DNA of 64,000 nucleotides from Shewanella sp. OPT22. Its GTDB lineage: Bacteria > Pseudomonadota > Gammaproteobacteria > Enterobacterales > Shewanellaceae. Numbering within the stretch: the first letter of the stretch is position 1; every line of letters begins with the position of its first letter. The DNA is taken from the NCBI RefSeq assembly GCF_004168585.1, contig NZ_PGVH01000043.1:382755-446754 (forward strand). Reading direction: 5' to 3'. A model generated the notes under the pieces. The model searched no databases. It was not told where the DNA came from and saw only the letters and a program-made list of their open reading frames with translations. Of the stretch, positions 38,143 through 47,532 are shown in pieces. The position numbers and the translations under genes were made by a program.

Positions 38143-38170
38143 AAAGGGTGGAGAATTCCACCCTTTTTTA
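38143..38170 (+). terminator. terminator of sppA
   Basis: AAAGGGTGGA/TCCACCCTTT hairpin followed by Ts, about 30 bases after the sppA stop. Confidence 0.9.
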
Positions 38171-38231
38171 TTATTTAAGAGTCAGCAAAATATAGTAAAC
38201 TTCATTTATTCACTCTCAGTAATCACCACTA

Positions 38232-39245
38232 ATGAATAATAAGACTATCTATGTCGCCTACACTGGCGGAACCATTGGCATGCAACAAACAGATAATGGA
38301 TTCGCTCCTGTTAAGCACTTTTTAACTGAAACAGTTAAATCAATGCCAGAGTTTTATCACAGTGAAATGCCAGCTTTTGTCATAAATGAGTATTCACCAC
38401 TTATTGACTCTTCGAACATGCAGCCTGATGACTGGCAAAGAATTGCTGAAGATATTAAAACGAATTATGACAAGTACGATGGGTTTGTGATCTTACATGG
38501 TACTGACACAATGGCATTTACTGCTTCTGCTTTATCTTTCATGCTTAAAAACCTCGATAAGCCTGTCATAGTAACGGGGTCACAAATTCCACTATCCCAA
38601 TTACGCTCTGATGGACAAGCTAATCTATTGAACTCGCTTTATATAGCTGCGAATCACCCTATACCTGAGGTGACGTTGTTTTTTAATAACAGCCTCTTTA
38701 GAGGAAACAGAACAACAAAAGCTCATGCTGATGGCTTTAATGCATTTGCTTCTCCTAATTACCCTGTTCTTCTAGAAGCTGGAATTAAAATCTCACAAAA
38801 AATACAACTACATAAGCAGATTGAAAGAAAACCTTTAGAGGTCGTATCGATAGAGCCTCAACCGATTGGCGTAGTACTTCTTTATCCAGGTATCTCTATT
38901 GAGCTGTTTAAGAATATTCTACAGCAACCAGTGAAAGCACTGATTATAAGGACGTTTGGGGTTGGTAATGCCCCAGAAAGCACAGCGTTGCTAAATGTAC
39001 TAAAAGAAGCCGACGAAAACGGAATTGTTTTAGTTAACTTAACCCAGTGTATGCAAGGCCGAGTTAATATGTCTGGCTATGCAACAGGAAACGCTCTGGC
39101 TAAATCAGGTGTAATCAGCGGTGCAGATCTAACCGTTGAGGCTGCTTTAGCAAAGCTGCATGTGTTACTTTCTCAAAACTTAACAAGTAACCAAATTAAG
39201 TCAGCCATGCAAACAAATTTGAATGGTGAATTAACACCTGATTAA
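38232..39245 (+). CDS. ansA: type I asparaginase (cytoplasmic)
   Basis: 337 residues. N-terminal nucleophile motif YTGGTIGMQQT (Thr in TGGTIG), second catalytic motif VILHGTDTMAFTASAL, then VTGSQIPLSQLRSDGQANL. No signal peptide, so the low-affinity cytoplasmic type I enzyme (AnsA), converting L-asparagine to aspartate and ammonia. sppA-ansA adjacency is common in gammaproteobacteria. Terminator of sppA lies between, so ansA likely has its own promoter. Confidence 0.93.
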   Translation: MNNKTIYVAYTGGTIGMQQTDNGFAPVKHFLTETVKSMPEFYHSEMPAFVINEYSPLIDSSNMQPDDWQRIAEDIKTNYDKYDGFVILHGTDTMAFTASALSFMLKNLDKPVIVTGSQIPLSQLRSDGQANLLNSLYIAANHPIPEVTLFFNNSLFRGNRTTKAHADGFNAFASPNYPVLLEAGIKISQKIQLHKQIERKPLEVVSIEPQPIGVVLLYPGISIELFKNILQQPVKALIIRTFGVGNAPESTALLNVLKEADENGIVLVNLTQCMQGRVNMSGYATGNALAKSGVISGADLTVEAALAKLHVLLSQNLTSNQIKSAMQTNLNGELTPD

Positions 39246-39487
39246 CCTCATTGGCCACGTTTTTTTAGATATAAGCGGTTCGTTTTAATAGCTAATCGCT
39301 ATAATTCATTTTAATTTATTAATTTCTAGAGAACGATAAACATATTAAGCACAAATAAAACCATACATATCAGCTAGCTAATAAAGAACAACCCTTTATC
39401 CGATTAAGTATCTATTAATTATATTTCACTGTAATTTTTTGTAAATTCAAAACAAAATTAAAACATAAAATATTGTTCTGAGTTCAA

Positions 39488-40930
39488 ATGATTATCACAA
39501 CCAATAGACGTTCACCAAATGAAAAGAGACAGCCGCTTTCTTTGAAGAAAATTACAATGGACTATTGTGCTTTTCCTAAAGAAGATTCTGCTCTTGTAGA
39601 CAGGTTTATTGAAGCTCTTAATTGTTGCTCTTCTACGCATGATTTTATTGGAGCTCTCATTGATTTTAATGTTGTCTCCGAAGAAAAAAATTCTTTTCAA
39701 TGTGAATTAAACTCAAATCTTTTCGAAGCATATCGAAAGCTAGTAAGGCAAAAAATCAAAGTAAATGAATGCCTTGAAATTAGCCTTTCTAAATTTGTAA
39801 GAGAATCACAAAACACCTACTTCAATGAGAATCTTTGTGATGTACTAGGCTCTCCTGCAATAACTGCACAACACTTAAAAGCACTAAGTGAACGAGGACT
39901 TTTGATAAACAATGACAAAAGGTTATTACAACCTCGAATTATTGCTGAGATGCCAGCTAGTTTCATCAGACAACAATTTGCCTCTCAAACTTTACAAGCT
40001 GCAACGCTGAGATCAATTGCCGCCGATAACGCAAAAGCAGTGAACAATTTATTATTAGCAGGGATCACTTTAAAAAGAGATAAAGCATTTCAATTGCCTT
40101 GGATTCATACCTGCGTATTAAACGACAGCGTAAAAGTTACCAAGCTGATGATCCGCTGGGGAATAAACGTCAATGAATTAGATACTAATGGTTCCGCCCC
40201 ACTTCATACAGCTGCAAAATCCAACCACTTTAAGACGCTGAATGTGTTACTAAACCAACCTGACATACAAATTAATATTGAAGACGCTAACGGCAATACT
40301 CCTGCCCTCGTTGCCGCAAATCACGATTCTTGGGAATCTCTCGAAGTTCTTCTCTCATCAGAAAAACTTGATATTAATGCCGAAAATCAAGCAGGAAAAA
40401 GTTTAATCTCATTTCTTTTATTTTCTGATAGAGAACAAATACTTTCTAAAGCCATCAATCATTCACAAATAAAACTAATGCCTAAACATTTAATCAATTC
40501 GATTCATAGACACAACCAATATGCCGCATTTTCGATATTGAATGCCTCGCCATCATTGCTAAAGCAATGTGAAAAAGAAACCTTAGCCGTCACTGTTTCT
40601 CATGGTCATGTAGAAATCTTAAAGTATTTAATTGAAAAAGGTGTTGATATTAATAAGCAAGATGCTCGCGGTTGTACACCGCTTCATATTGCTTGTGAAT
40701 ATAGCCACCCTGAAATCGTCGAAATGATTCTTGCTTGCCCACAGGTCGATCTCACATTATTAGATTATAAGAGCCAAAATGTATTATCAATCGCAAACTT
40801 AGCAGCAGAGTCGGCTTTAGCTCAAATAAACAATTCAAGTGAAATTACACCTCAGAAAATGCAACGCTTAAAAAACAGTCAAACCGTTTTAGACTTGTTA
40901 AACGATTACCTGAAATCAATGTATTTATAA
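39488..40930 (+). CDS. ankyrin-repeat protein
   Basis: 480 residues. The first 170 residues are helical with no recognised domain; ankyrin repeats follow from about residue 175: ATLRSIAADNAKAVNNLLLAG, GSAPLHTAAKSNHFKTLNVLL, GNTPALVAANHDSWESLEVLL, then later SHGHVEILKYLIEKGVDINKQ and GCTPLHIACEYSHPEIVEMIL. No signal peptide or membrane segment. It sits between ansA and adhE, in 242 bases of otherwise featureless DNA upstream and 195 bases downstream. Effector-like by composition, but unproven. Confidence 0.85.
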   Translation: MIITTNRRSPNEKRQPLSLKKITMDYCAFPKEDSALVDRFIEALNCCSSTHDFIGALIDFNVVSEEKNSFQCELNSNLFEAYRKLVRQKIKVNECLEISLSKFVRESQNTYFNENLCDVLGSPAITAQHLKALSERGLLINNDKRLLQPRIIAEMPASFIRQQFASQTLQAATLRSIAADNAKAVNNLLLAGITLKRDKAFQLPWIHTCVLNDSVKVTKLMIRWGINVNELDTNGSAPLHTAAKSNHFKTLNVLLNQPDIQINIEDANGNTPALVAANHDSWESLEVLLSSEKLDINAENQAGKSLISFLLFSDREQILSKAINHSQIKLMPKHLINSIHRHNQYAAFSILNASPSLLKQCEKETLAVTVSHGHVEILKYLIEKGVDINKQDARGCTPLHIACEYSHPEIVEMILACPQVDLTLLDYKSQNVLSIANLAAESALAQINNSSEITPQKMQRLKNSQTVLDLLNDYLKSMYL

Positions 40931-40988
40931 AAACACTCTGACTATTTGATCTTTTTTTCATCAACCAGCACAAGATCGACATAACATT

Positions 40989-41005
40989 ATGTAATTTAAT
41001 TACAT
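40989..41005. promoter_or_regulatory. palindrome upstream of adhE
   Basis: ATGTAATT-T-AATTACAT, 17 bases, 121 bases before the adhE start. Probable operator for a redox or carbon regulator; the sequence alone does not name it. Confidence 0.45.
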
Positions 41006-41125
41006 ATTCCCCTGCCTTTTGTTATCTTGCTCACAGATTTAGACCCCATATCACGGTAAATTTCGTAATAGAAAGAACATTTAGCCAAGTTAGATTTGCC
41101 TAAATATTTTTATAGGAATCATCAT

Positions 41126-43723
41126 ATGCCAGTAACAAACGAACAAGAGCTTGATCTACTCGTCGATAATGTCGCAAAAGCTCAAGCTGAGTTTGCTAAT
41201 TTTAGCCAAGAAAAAGTGGATAAGATTTTTAGAGCAGCAGCATTAGCTGCAGCTGATGCTCGTATTTCACTAGCAAAAATGGCTGCAGAAGAAACACGAA
41301 TGGGTGTTCTTGAAGATAAAGTTATTAAGAACCATTTTGCATCAGAATATATTTACAATAAATATAAAGATGAAAAAACGTGTGGCATTTTAGAAGAAGA
41401 TCATACCTTTGGGACTATTACCATTGCTGAACCTGTTGGTTTAATTTGTGGTATCGTGCCGACAACGAACCCAACGTCAACTGCAATTTTTAAAGCACTT
41501 ATCAGTCTAAAGACTCGTAACGGTATCATTTTTTCACCACATCCACGTGCGAAAATATCAACCACTACTGCTGCTAAACTTGTGTTAGATGCTGCGATAG
41601 CCGCAGGGGCTCCAAAAGATATTATTGGTTGGATTGATGAGCCGAGTGTTGCGCTATCAAATCAGCTAATGACTCACGACAAAATGAATTTGATTTTGGC
41701 AACTGGTGGACCAGGCATGGTTAAAGCCGCCTACTCTTCAGGTAAACCTGCTATCGGCGTTGGTGCTGGTAATACTCCAATCGTAATTGATGAAACAGCG
41801 GATATTAAGCGTGCTGTTAGCTCAATATTGATGTCAAAAACATTCGATAATGGTGTTGTGTGTGCTTCTGAGCAAGCAGTAGTTATCGTTGACAGCATTT
41901 ATGATGAAGTTAAAGAACGTTTTGCTTCACATGGTGGTTATTTACTATCCACCAAAGAAACGAAAGCGATGCAAAAGGTCATCCTTAAAAACGGTGGCTT
42001 AAACGCAGATATCGTTGGTCAAAGTGCGATAAAAATTGCAGAAATGGCTAACATCAAAGTACCTCAAACGACTAAAGTCCTTATTGGTGAAGTTAGTAAA
42101 ATCGAAGATGCTGAAGCATTTGCTCATGAAAAGTTATCTCCATTATTAGGCATGTATCGTGCGAAAAATTTTGAAGATGCTTTAGATAAGGCAGAAGCAC
42201 TCGTCGCACTTGGTGGTATTGGGCATACTTCTGGTCTATACACAGATCAAGATACTCAAGAGGATCGCGTGAAGCAGTTTGGTTTCAGAATGAAAACTGC
42301 TCGTATTCTTATCAATACGCCTGCTTCACAAGGTGGTATTGGTGACTTATACAACTTCAAACTTGCTCCATCACTTACACTAGGTTGTGGCTCTTGGGGT
42401 GGTAACTCGATTTCTGAAAACGTTGGTCCAAGTCACTTGATCAACAAAAAAACTGTCGCTAAGAGGGCTGAAAACATGCTTTGGCACAAACTACCTTCTT
42501 CTATCTATTTCCGCCGTGGTAGCTTACCTATCGCTTTGGAAGAGCTAAGTGACAAACGTCGTGCCCTAATCGTTACTGATAAGTTCTTATTCAACAACGG
42601 TTATTGTGATGAAACAGTTAAGATCTTAAAAGCACAAGGCCTAGAAACCGAAGTATTCTACGATGTTGAAGCAGATCCTACCTTAGCAGTGGTTAAAAAA
42701 GGTACTGATGTTGCGATGAGTTTCCAGCCTGATGTGATTATTGCTCTAGGTGGTGGTTCACCAATGGATGCGGCTAAGATTCTTTGGGTCATGTACGAAC
42801 ATCCAAATGTTGATTTTGCTGATCTTGCACTTCGCTTTATGGATATTACTAAACGTATCTATAAATTCCCTAAGCTGGGTAAAAAAGCGAAGATGGTTGC
42901 AATTCCAACGACTTCTGGCACTGGTTCAGAGGTAACGCCATTCGCTGTTGTTACTGATGAAAAAACAGGGCAAAAGTACCCTATTGCAGATTATGAATTA
43001 ACGCCAAATATGGCGATTGTTGACCCTAATCTTGTTATGAACATGCCTAAGTCTTTGACTGCCTTCGGTGGTGTAGATGCAATCACTCATGCATTAGAAG
43101 CTTATGTTAGTGTAATGGCAAATGAATACAGTGACGGTCAAGCTCTGCAAGCATTAGATTTGCTGGTTAAGCATCTACCTGCTTCATACGAAAAAGGTGC
43201 TGAAGCTCCATTGGCTCGCGAGAAAGTTCATAATGGTGCAACTATTGCAGGTATCGCATTTGCGAATGCTTTCCTAGGTATTTGTCACTCTATGGCACAT
43301 AAGATTGGCGCTGAATTCCATGTACCACATGGTTTAGCGAACGCATTACTGATCTCAAATGTAATCCGTTTTAATGCTACAGACTTACCAACTAAACAGG
43401 CGGCATTCAGCCAGTATGATCGACCTAAAGCAAAATGCCGTTATGCTGAAATTGCTGACCACTTAAAATTGGGCGGCCAATCAGATAGCGAAAAAGTTGA
43501 AAAACTGATTGCGGTTATCGAAGATATTAAAGCTCAAGTTGGTATCCCAGCATCTATTCAAGAAGCAGGTGTAAATGAAGCTGACTTCTTAGCGAAACTC
43601 GATGAAGTTGCGGAAGATGCATTTGATGACCAATGTACAGGTGCAAACCCTCGTTATCCATTAATCTCTGAGCTTAAAGAGCTACTACTGGCAAGCTTCT
43701 ATGGTAAAGAATATAAAGACTAA
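41126..43723 (+). CDS. adhE: bifunctional acetaldehyde-CoA/alcohol dehydrogenase
   Basis: 865 residues, closely similar throughout to E. coli AdhE. N-terminal aldehyde dehydrogenase half with the catalytic cysteine in VVCASEQAVV and cofactor loop GVGAGNTP; C-terminal iron-dependent alcohol dehydrogenase half with GGGSPMDAAKI, TTSGTGSEVTP and the metal ligands in GGVDAITHALEAY and CHSMAHKIGAEFHVPHG. It reduces acetyl-CoA to ethanol under anaerobiosis and forms spirosomes in relatives. ATG 41126 (MPVTNEQELD) has AGGA 9 bases upstream and matches E. coli; a TTG at 41096 is rejected. The C-terminus lacks the Ala/Lys tail of E. coli. Confidence 0.95.
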   Translation: MPVTNEQELDLLVDNVAKAQAEFANFSQEKVDKIFRAAALAAADARISLAKMAAEETRMGVLEDKVIKNHFASEYIYNKYKDEKTCGILEEDHTFGTITIAEPVGLICGIVPTTNPTSTAIFKALISLKTRNGIIFSPHPRAKISTTTAAKLVLDAAIAAGAPKDIIGWIDEPSVALSNQLMTHDKMNLILATGGPGMVKAAYSSGKPAIGVGAGNTPIVIDETADIKRAVSSILMSKTFDNGVVCASEQAVVIVDSIYDEVKERFASHGGYLLSTKETKAMQKVILKNGGLNADIVGQSAIKIAEMANIKVPQTTKVLIGEVSKIEDAEAFAHEKLSPLLGMYRAKNFEDALDKAEALVALGGIGHTSGLYTDQDTQEDRVKQFGFRMKTARILINTPASQGGIGDLYNFKLAPSLTLGCGSWGGNSISENVGPSHLINKKTVAKRAENMLWHKLPSSIYFRRGSLPIALEELSDKRRALIVTDKFLFNNGYCDETVKILKAQGLETEVFYDVEADPTLAVVKKGTDVAMSFQPDVIIALGGGSPMDAAKILWVMYEHPNVDFADLALRFMDITKRIYKFPKLGKKAKMVAIPTTSGTGSEVTPFAVVTDEKTGQKYPIADYELTPNMAIVDPNLVMNMPKSLTAFGGVDAITHALEAYVSVMANEYSDGQALQALDLLVKHLPASYEKGAEAPLAREKVHNGATIAGIAFANAFLGICHSMAHKIGAEFHVPHGLANALLISNVIRFNATDLPTKQAAFSQYDRPKAKCRYAEIADHLKLGGQSDSEKVEKLIAVIEDIKAQVGIPASIQEAGVNEADFLAKLDEVAEDAFDDQCTGANPRYPLISELKELLLASFYGKEYKD

Positions 43724-43750
43724 ACATTAATTTACAGAGACTTACATTTA

Positions 43751-43786
43751 AATGCCTTGAATTTGTATTCAAGGCATTATTATTTT
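43751..43786 (+). terminator. terminator of adhE
   Basis: AATGCCTTGAAT/ATTCAAGGCATT hairpin followed by a T-rich tract. Confidence 0.85.
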
Positions 43787-43876
43787 TCTTTCTGGGTTAA
43801 TCATGATTAATAAAGCATTAATTTCTAACTAAAAACAATTATACTTTTAATATCTCGCCATAATATTGAATGAAGT

Positions 43877-45838
43877 ATGAGCTTACTTGTGGGGAAATCA
43901 ACATCGTCTTTTACTCGTGAAATTAAAGCACGAAGATTAGAAGCGATTAAAAAGTCTAATAGTGTAGAAGAAGCCTCTAAACTGGGCTTTTTCGATTCAA
44001 TTTTGGATAAACTCAGTGGTGGAGTTAAGAAAGAAGCATGCAGAAAACTCTTTATATTAATAGGAAACCAAGGCCAAGAAGGTTTTGATCGTGCATCTCA
44101 ATCTGCTGCAGCTTTTACAGATTTAACTCAACTCGTTGTAAAAAAAGACTTACAATTTTTGGAATTAACCGTATCTCCAACGCTTGCGTATTCCCAGCAT
44201 AAGCATGAATTGACAATAAAAATTAAGTCCGACCAAACATTCACTCTAACATTGCCTTTTTCAGCACCAAGTACTGAGTCTCAACATGTTGAATCTTTTG
44301 AAGTGTACCAACTTAAAGATACGGCAACATCGCTAGAAAAACTAAATAAGAGCACAATTGATACAGAGAGCTTGGATGATCAAACTAAACCCAAAATCGA
44401 ATCGTGGAATAAAGCACTCAAAGAGATGCAAATAGCAGCAAAAAAAAAGGCTATGTCATCATATAAACGAATCGATCCAACCTTTAAGTTCACCGAAGAA
44501 GCACTTAAATCTCAACTCGGCCAACCTCTAGATCAAGAGTGTGACGAAGCGCTTGTTTCATTATGGCGTGAATTATCTGCTTCAGTAGATACGGATTCAG
44601 ACAGTGGTTATGGTTCTCCTGACACTTCTTTTTCAAACCAGCATTTCTGCCATGATACTGCCGCAGAGCATTTCAAAACATTAGCAAAGTTTCATCCAGT
44701 TCCCCCTTCTTCGTCTTATTCTGAACCAGAAGCTAACCCTTTATTAACAAATAAAACCCATACGGAAGATGTAGAGTTAGAAGAGGATAAAGCAAGCAAG
44801 AAAATTGCAAAAAACTATAGAGCCTATAGACATAATGTACAGCTCAGAAAAAACGCAGCATTCGGTTTAAAAAAAGACAATAAGTGCATTAAAATGACAG
44901 TTAAATCCGACAATCCGAATAAAAGAGTATATCTTGTCGATCCCAAGGGAATTTTACCAACTACAAGAAAGCCTATACCTGAGTTAGCCTCGCCAGTATC
45001 CACATCAGAAAGCACATCTAAACAACTCGTTGCCAGTGACGGAGAATTCATAACTTTAGCGCCAAAAGATCCTGACAGATCAGAAAGTGATGATTTTGCA
45101 GATAAAAGAAATGAAAAAATTAGGATCATTTGGAGTGATATAAAAAATGCACTTGGAAAAGATCATATGGAATGGGGATGTTCAATTGTGCCAGGGTTAC
45201 TTGGAATGTCGCATGAGTCAGAGATTCATTCAGCTTCCGGAGGAGCTGACGTAGAAAGATATTTAGAAGAGCGTGGTTGTCAACCATTAGGAATATATAA
45301 GCAAGCTTGTATCGACCTCGCTGAATTAAATAGAAAAGGGATATACCTTCGTGATATCAAAAATAGCAATTTTGTTATCAAGAAAGAGACTACAACGGCC
45401 TCAGGTAGAACCGTAACGATTAACAATCCTGAAGTTAAATTTATTGACCTTGATGGCGCATTAACACCGAATTTTGGCATAGCTAAAGAGTCATATGTAT
45501 CTGCACATAAAATCACAAAAGAACTTTTAATAAAAGGGAATGCTGAAGATAAACAAGCTCTAAAATCCGGGGATCAATATGCAATGATTTTAACTATGTT
45601 CGAAGGTAGATTCCCCGAAGCAATAGACTTAAAAGCCAATCTTGACAACGGTGAACCTTTCCCGACTGGTTATTTAACAGATGCTGATTATACAGGTAAA
45701 GGGATGTTGATTGATTTTATTCATTCACATGTCGATATTGATCACAGGGTTAAAGTTGTGGAATTCATGACAGATCCAGTTTCAAACCCTCTTCCTGATA
45801 ATTTAAATTTTAGTGAGCTATTTGATTGGCGGAGTTAA
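43877..45838 (+). CDS. large effector-like protein with divergent protein-kinase catalytic loop
   Basis: 653 residues, no signal peptide or membrane segment. N-terminal region (1-130) is a compact mixed domain; 140-420 is charged and low-complexity with an IQ-motif-like stretch (KKIAKNYRAYRHNVQLRK, near 310). The C-terminal part holds LAELNRKGIYLRDIKNSNFVI, where Arg492-Asp493 and Asn498 fit the kinase catalytic loop (HRDxKxxN), and KFIDLDGA (524-527) in place of DFG. The expected N-lobe glycine loop and lysine are not evident, so the enzyme is either divergent or inactive. Such architecture is typical of eukaryote-directed effectors. Own terminator of adhE upstream; isolated gene. Confidence 0.7.
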   Translation: MSLLVGKSTSSFTREIKARRLEAIKKSNSVEEASKLGFFDSILDKLSGGVKKEACRKLFILIGNQGQEGFDRASQSAAAFTDLTQLVVKKDLQFLELTVSPTLAYSQHKHELTIKIKSDQTFTLTLPFSAPSTESQHVESFEVYQLKDTATSLEKLNKSTIDTESLDDQTKPKIESWNKALKEMQIAAKKKAMSSYKRIDPTFKFTEEALKSQLGQPLDQECDEALVSLWRELSASVDTDSDSGYGSPDTSFSNQHFCHDTAAEHFKTLAKFHPVPPSSSYSEPEANPLLTNKTHTEDVELEEDKASKKIAKNYRAYRHNVQLRKNAAFGLKKDNKCIKMTVKSDNPNKRVYLVDPKGILPTTRKPIPELASPVSTSESTSKQLVASDGEFITLAPKDPDRSESDDFADKRNEKIRIIWSDIKNALGKDHMEWGCSIVPGLLGMSHESEIHSASGGADVERYLEERGCQPLGIYKQACIDLAELNRKGIYLRDIKNSNFVIKKETTTASGRTVTINNPEVKFIDLDGALTPNFGIAKESYVSAHKITKELLIKGNAEDKQALKSGDQYAMILTMFEGRFPEAIDLKANLDNGEPFPTGYLTDADYTGKGMLIDFIHSHVDIDHRVKVVEFMTDPVSNPLPDNLNFSELFDWRS

Positions 45839-46168
45839 ACATATTAATTTTGTCAATTTCAGATAATTATTGTCTTACAAGACTTTAAATTCTCTATTCT
45901 TTCGAGCTTCCAATGACATCCTGAGTTGAAACTTTAGAACTTGAATAAATATTTTTACAATCGCTCAGTTCATGCCTATTCCAAAAATAGCTAATTAAAA
46001 AATTTGCGGAAACGCTGCTACAACTCTTGTGCAACAACTTTCTAAAGATGGCCAGTTTCTATATAAGAAAGCGAAATAAACCGATCACGGAGGAGTTAAA
46101 TATCTGTTCTAGAAGATCATAATTTTGGTGATAAATCAGCAATAGTTTATAGCTATCCCTGAATAGCA
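45839..46168. other. intergenic stretch, no gene
   Basis: 330 bases between the kinase-like gene and the tRNA-Ser terminator. All frames are interrupted, and I see no RNA gene, strong repeat or promoter pattern. Possibly the 3' untranslated region plus decayed sequence. Confidence 0.5.
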
Positions 46169-46195
46169 AAAAGCCGCTCTATTGAGCGGCTTTTC
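46168..46195 (-). terminator. terminator of tRNA-Ser
   Basis: AAAAGCCGCTC/GAGCGGCTTTT hairpin with T-runs, 8 bases after the tRNA on the minus strand. Confidence 0.88.
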
Positions 46196-46202
46196 TAAAT
46201 GA

Positions 46203-46292
46203 TGGCGGAGGAGCAGGGATTTGAACCCTGGAACGGGATAAACCGTTGCCGGTTTTCAAGACCGGTGCATTCGACCACTCTGCCACCCCTCC
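46203..46292 (-). tRNA. tRNA-Ser (anticodon TGA)
   Basis: 90-nt gene with encoded CCA. Acceptor GGAGGGG pairs CTCCTCC with one wobble, anticodon loop CTTGAAA (TGA), a long variable arm (ACGGTTTATCCCGT) as required for serine tRNAs, T-arm CAGGGTTCAAATCCCTG. Confidence 0.96.
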
Positions 46293-46481
46293 GAACGCCG
46301 ACAAAGATACTGATTTCCTCGATAGTTGTAAAGCCCTGTATTAATAAATTTTGTTTAAGTGACCATTCTTCAAACAAAATCATTCAAAGTTGATAAACCT
46401 TTAACCACTGCGTTGATTATTCAAACAAAAGTTACTATTGTTTATATCGTTGAAAATAATTCACAGCAGGGAATTGCGCTT

Positions 46482-47384
46482 ATGTTATCTGAATCTACCC
46501 TCAGCCTTATTGATCTTGTTGCTAAACTCGGCAGCTTTACTGCTGCAGCAAACCATCTAAATAAAGTACCATCCGCAGTCAGCTATTCAATCAAGCAAGC
46601 TGAGGATGATTTAGGAACCAAGTTATTCATTAGACACCACCGTAGCGTTACCTTAACGCCCGCTGGTGAGCATTTCATTAGTCACGCCAGAGAACTGTTA
46701 AAACAAATCCAGGAAGTTAAATCGTCTACTCAACGTATTGCCAATAACTGGCAACCAACACTTTCTATTACTTTTGATACTCTAATTAGAGCTGATAAAA
46801 TCAGCGTATTAATCGCGGATTTTTATAAAGAGTTCGATGATGTCGAGCTTGCGGTCCGAATGGGAGTATTCAATGGCATTTGGGAAAGTTTAACTTCAGG
46901 TGAAAGTGATTTAGCTATAGGCTCTACTGCAGCCATTCCTAATGGTGGGTATTATAAGTTTAGAGATATGGGAGAGGTTGAGTGGACCTTCTGTGTAAGT
47001 GCAAAACACCCTCTTGCATCAATCGATACACCATTAACGAATGAATCATTAGCAGAATTTCCTGTAGTATGTGTTGAAGACACTGCCAAAGACACGCCTA
47101 AAAGAGATTTATGGCGCTTGCCTAACCAAAGGCGCATTATTGTTCCAGATTGGATCAGAGCAATTAATTGTGTTGGCACGGGTTTAGGCATTGGCTTTTT
47201 CCCTAGACATTTAGTGGAAATGTTTATCCAAGCAGGTCGGTTGAAAGAAAAACACCTTGAACAACCGCTTCCTTCGGAGGCTTGCTGTATTGCTTGGCGT
47301 AATGACAAACCCTCAGAAGCCTTACAATGGTTGCTGGATTATCTAGGAGAAACAGAGCAACTCCATAAACAATGGCTCTCATGA
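46482..47384 (+). CDS. punR: LysR-type activator PunR (YdhB)
   Basis: 300 residues. N-terminal winged helix-turn-helix (LIDLVAKLGSFTAAANHLNKVPSAVSYSIKQAEDDLG) and LysR effector-binding domain (ANNWQPTLSITFDTLIRADK, GIWESLTSGESDLAIGSTAAIP, RRIIVPDWIRAINCVGTGLGIGF). It aligns along its length with E. coli PunR, including VPSAVSY and the ACC-W tail. PunR activates the purine-nucleoside transporter gene punC in E. coli; no punC is adjacent here. ATG 46482 is preferred (AGGGAA upstream); the longer frame from 46359 overlaps tRNA-flank sequence. Confidence 0.88.
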   Translation: MLSESTLSLIDLVAKLGSFTAAANHLNKVPSAVSYSIKQAEDDLGTKLFIRHHRSVTLTPAGEHFISHARELLKQIQEVKSSTQRIANNWQPTLSITFDTLIRADKISVLIADFYKEFDDVELAVRMGVFNGIWESLTSGESDLAIGSTAAIPNGGYYKFRDMGEVEWTFCVSAKHPLASIDTPLTNESLAEFPVVCVEDTAKDTPKRDLWRLPNQRRIIVPDWIRAINCVGTGLGIGFFPRHLVEMFIQAGRLKEKHLEQPLPSEACCIAWRNDKPSEALQWLLDYLGETEQLHKQWLS

Positions 47385-47532
47385 ATATTTACAACTCATT
47401 TTAGCAACATAAAAATTTAATCATTTATAGAATAAATGTGAGCTAAAATGTTAAAGTAACGGCAATTATGAACTTACACTCTCTTGTTTTGTCTAAGTTG
47501 ATAAACCGTTTCGTTATCAAAAGGAAAATGAA

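Noticed and set aside
40989-41005. Naming the adhE palindrome a Rex site
   Set aside because: It lacks the TTGTGA...TCACAA pattern I associate with Rex, so the regulator is left open.
44800-44860. True IQ calmodulin-binding motif in the kinase-like protein
   Set aside because: The key glutamine is missing (IAKNYRAYR), so it is only a resemblance.
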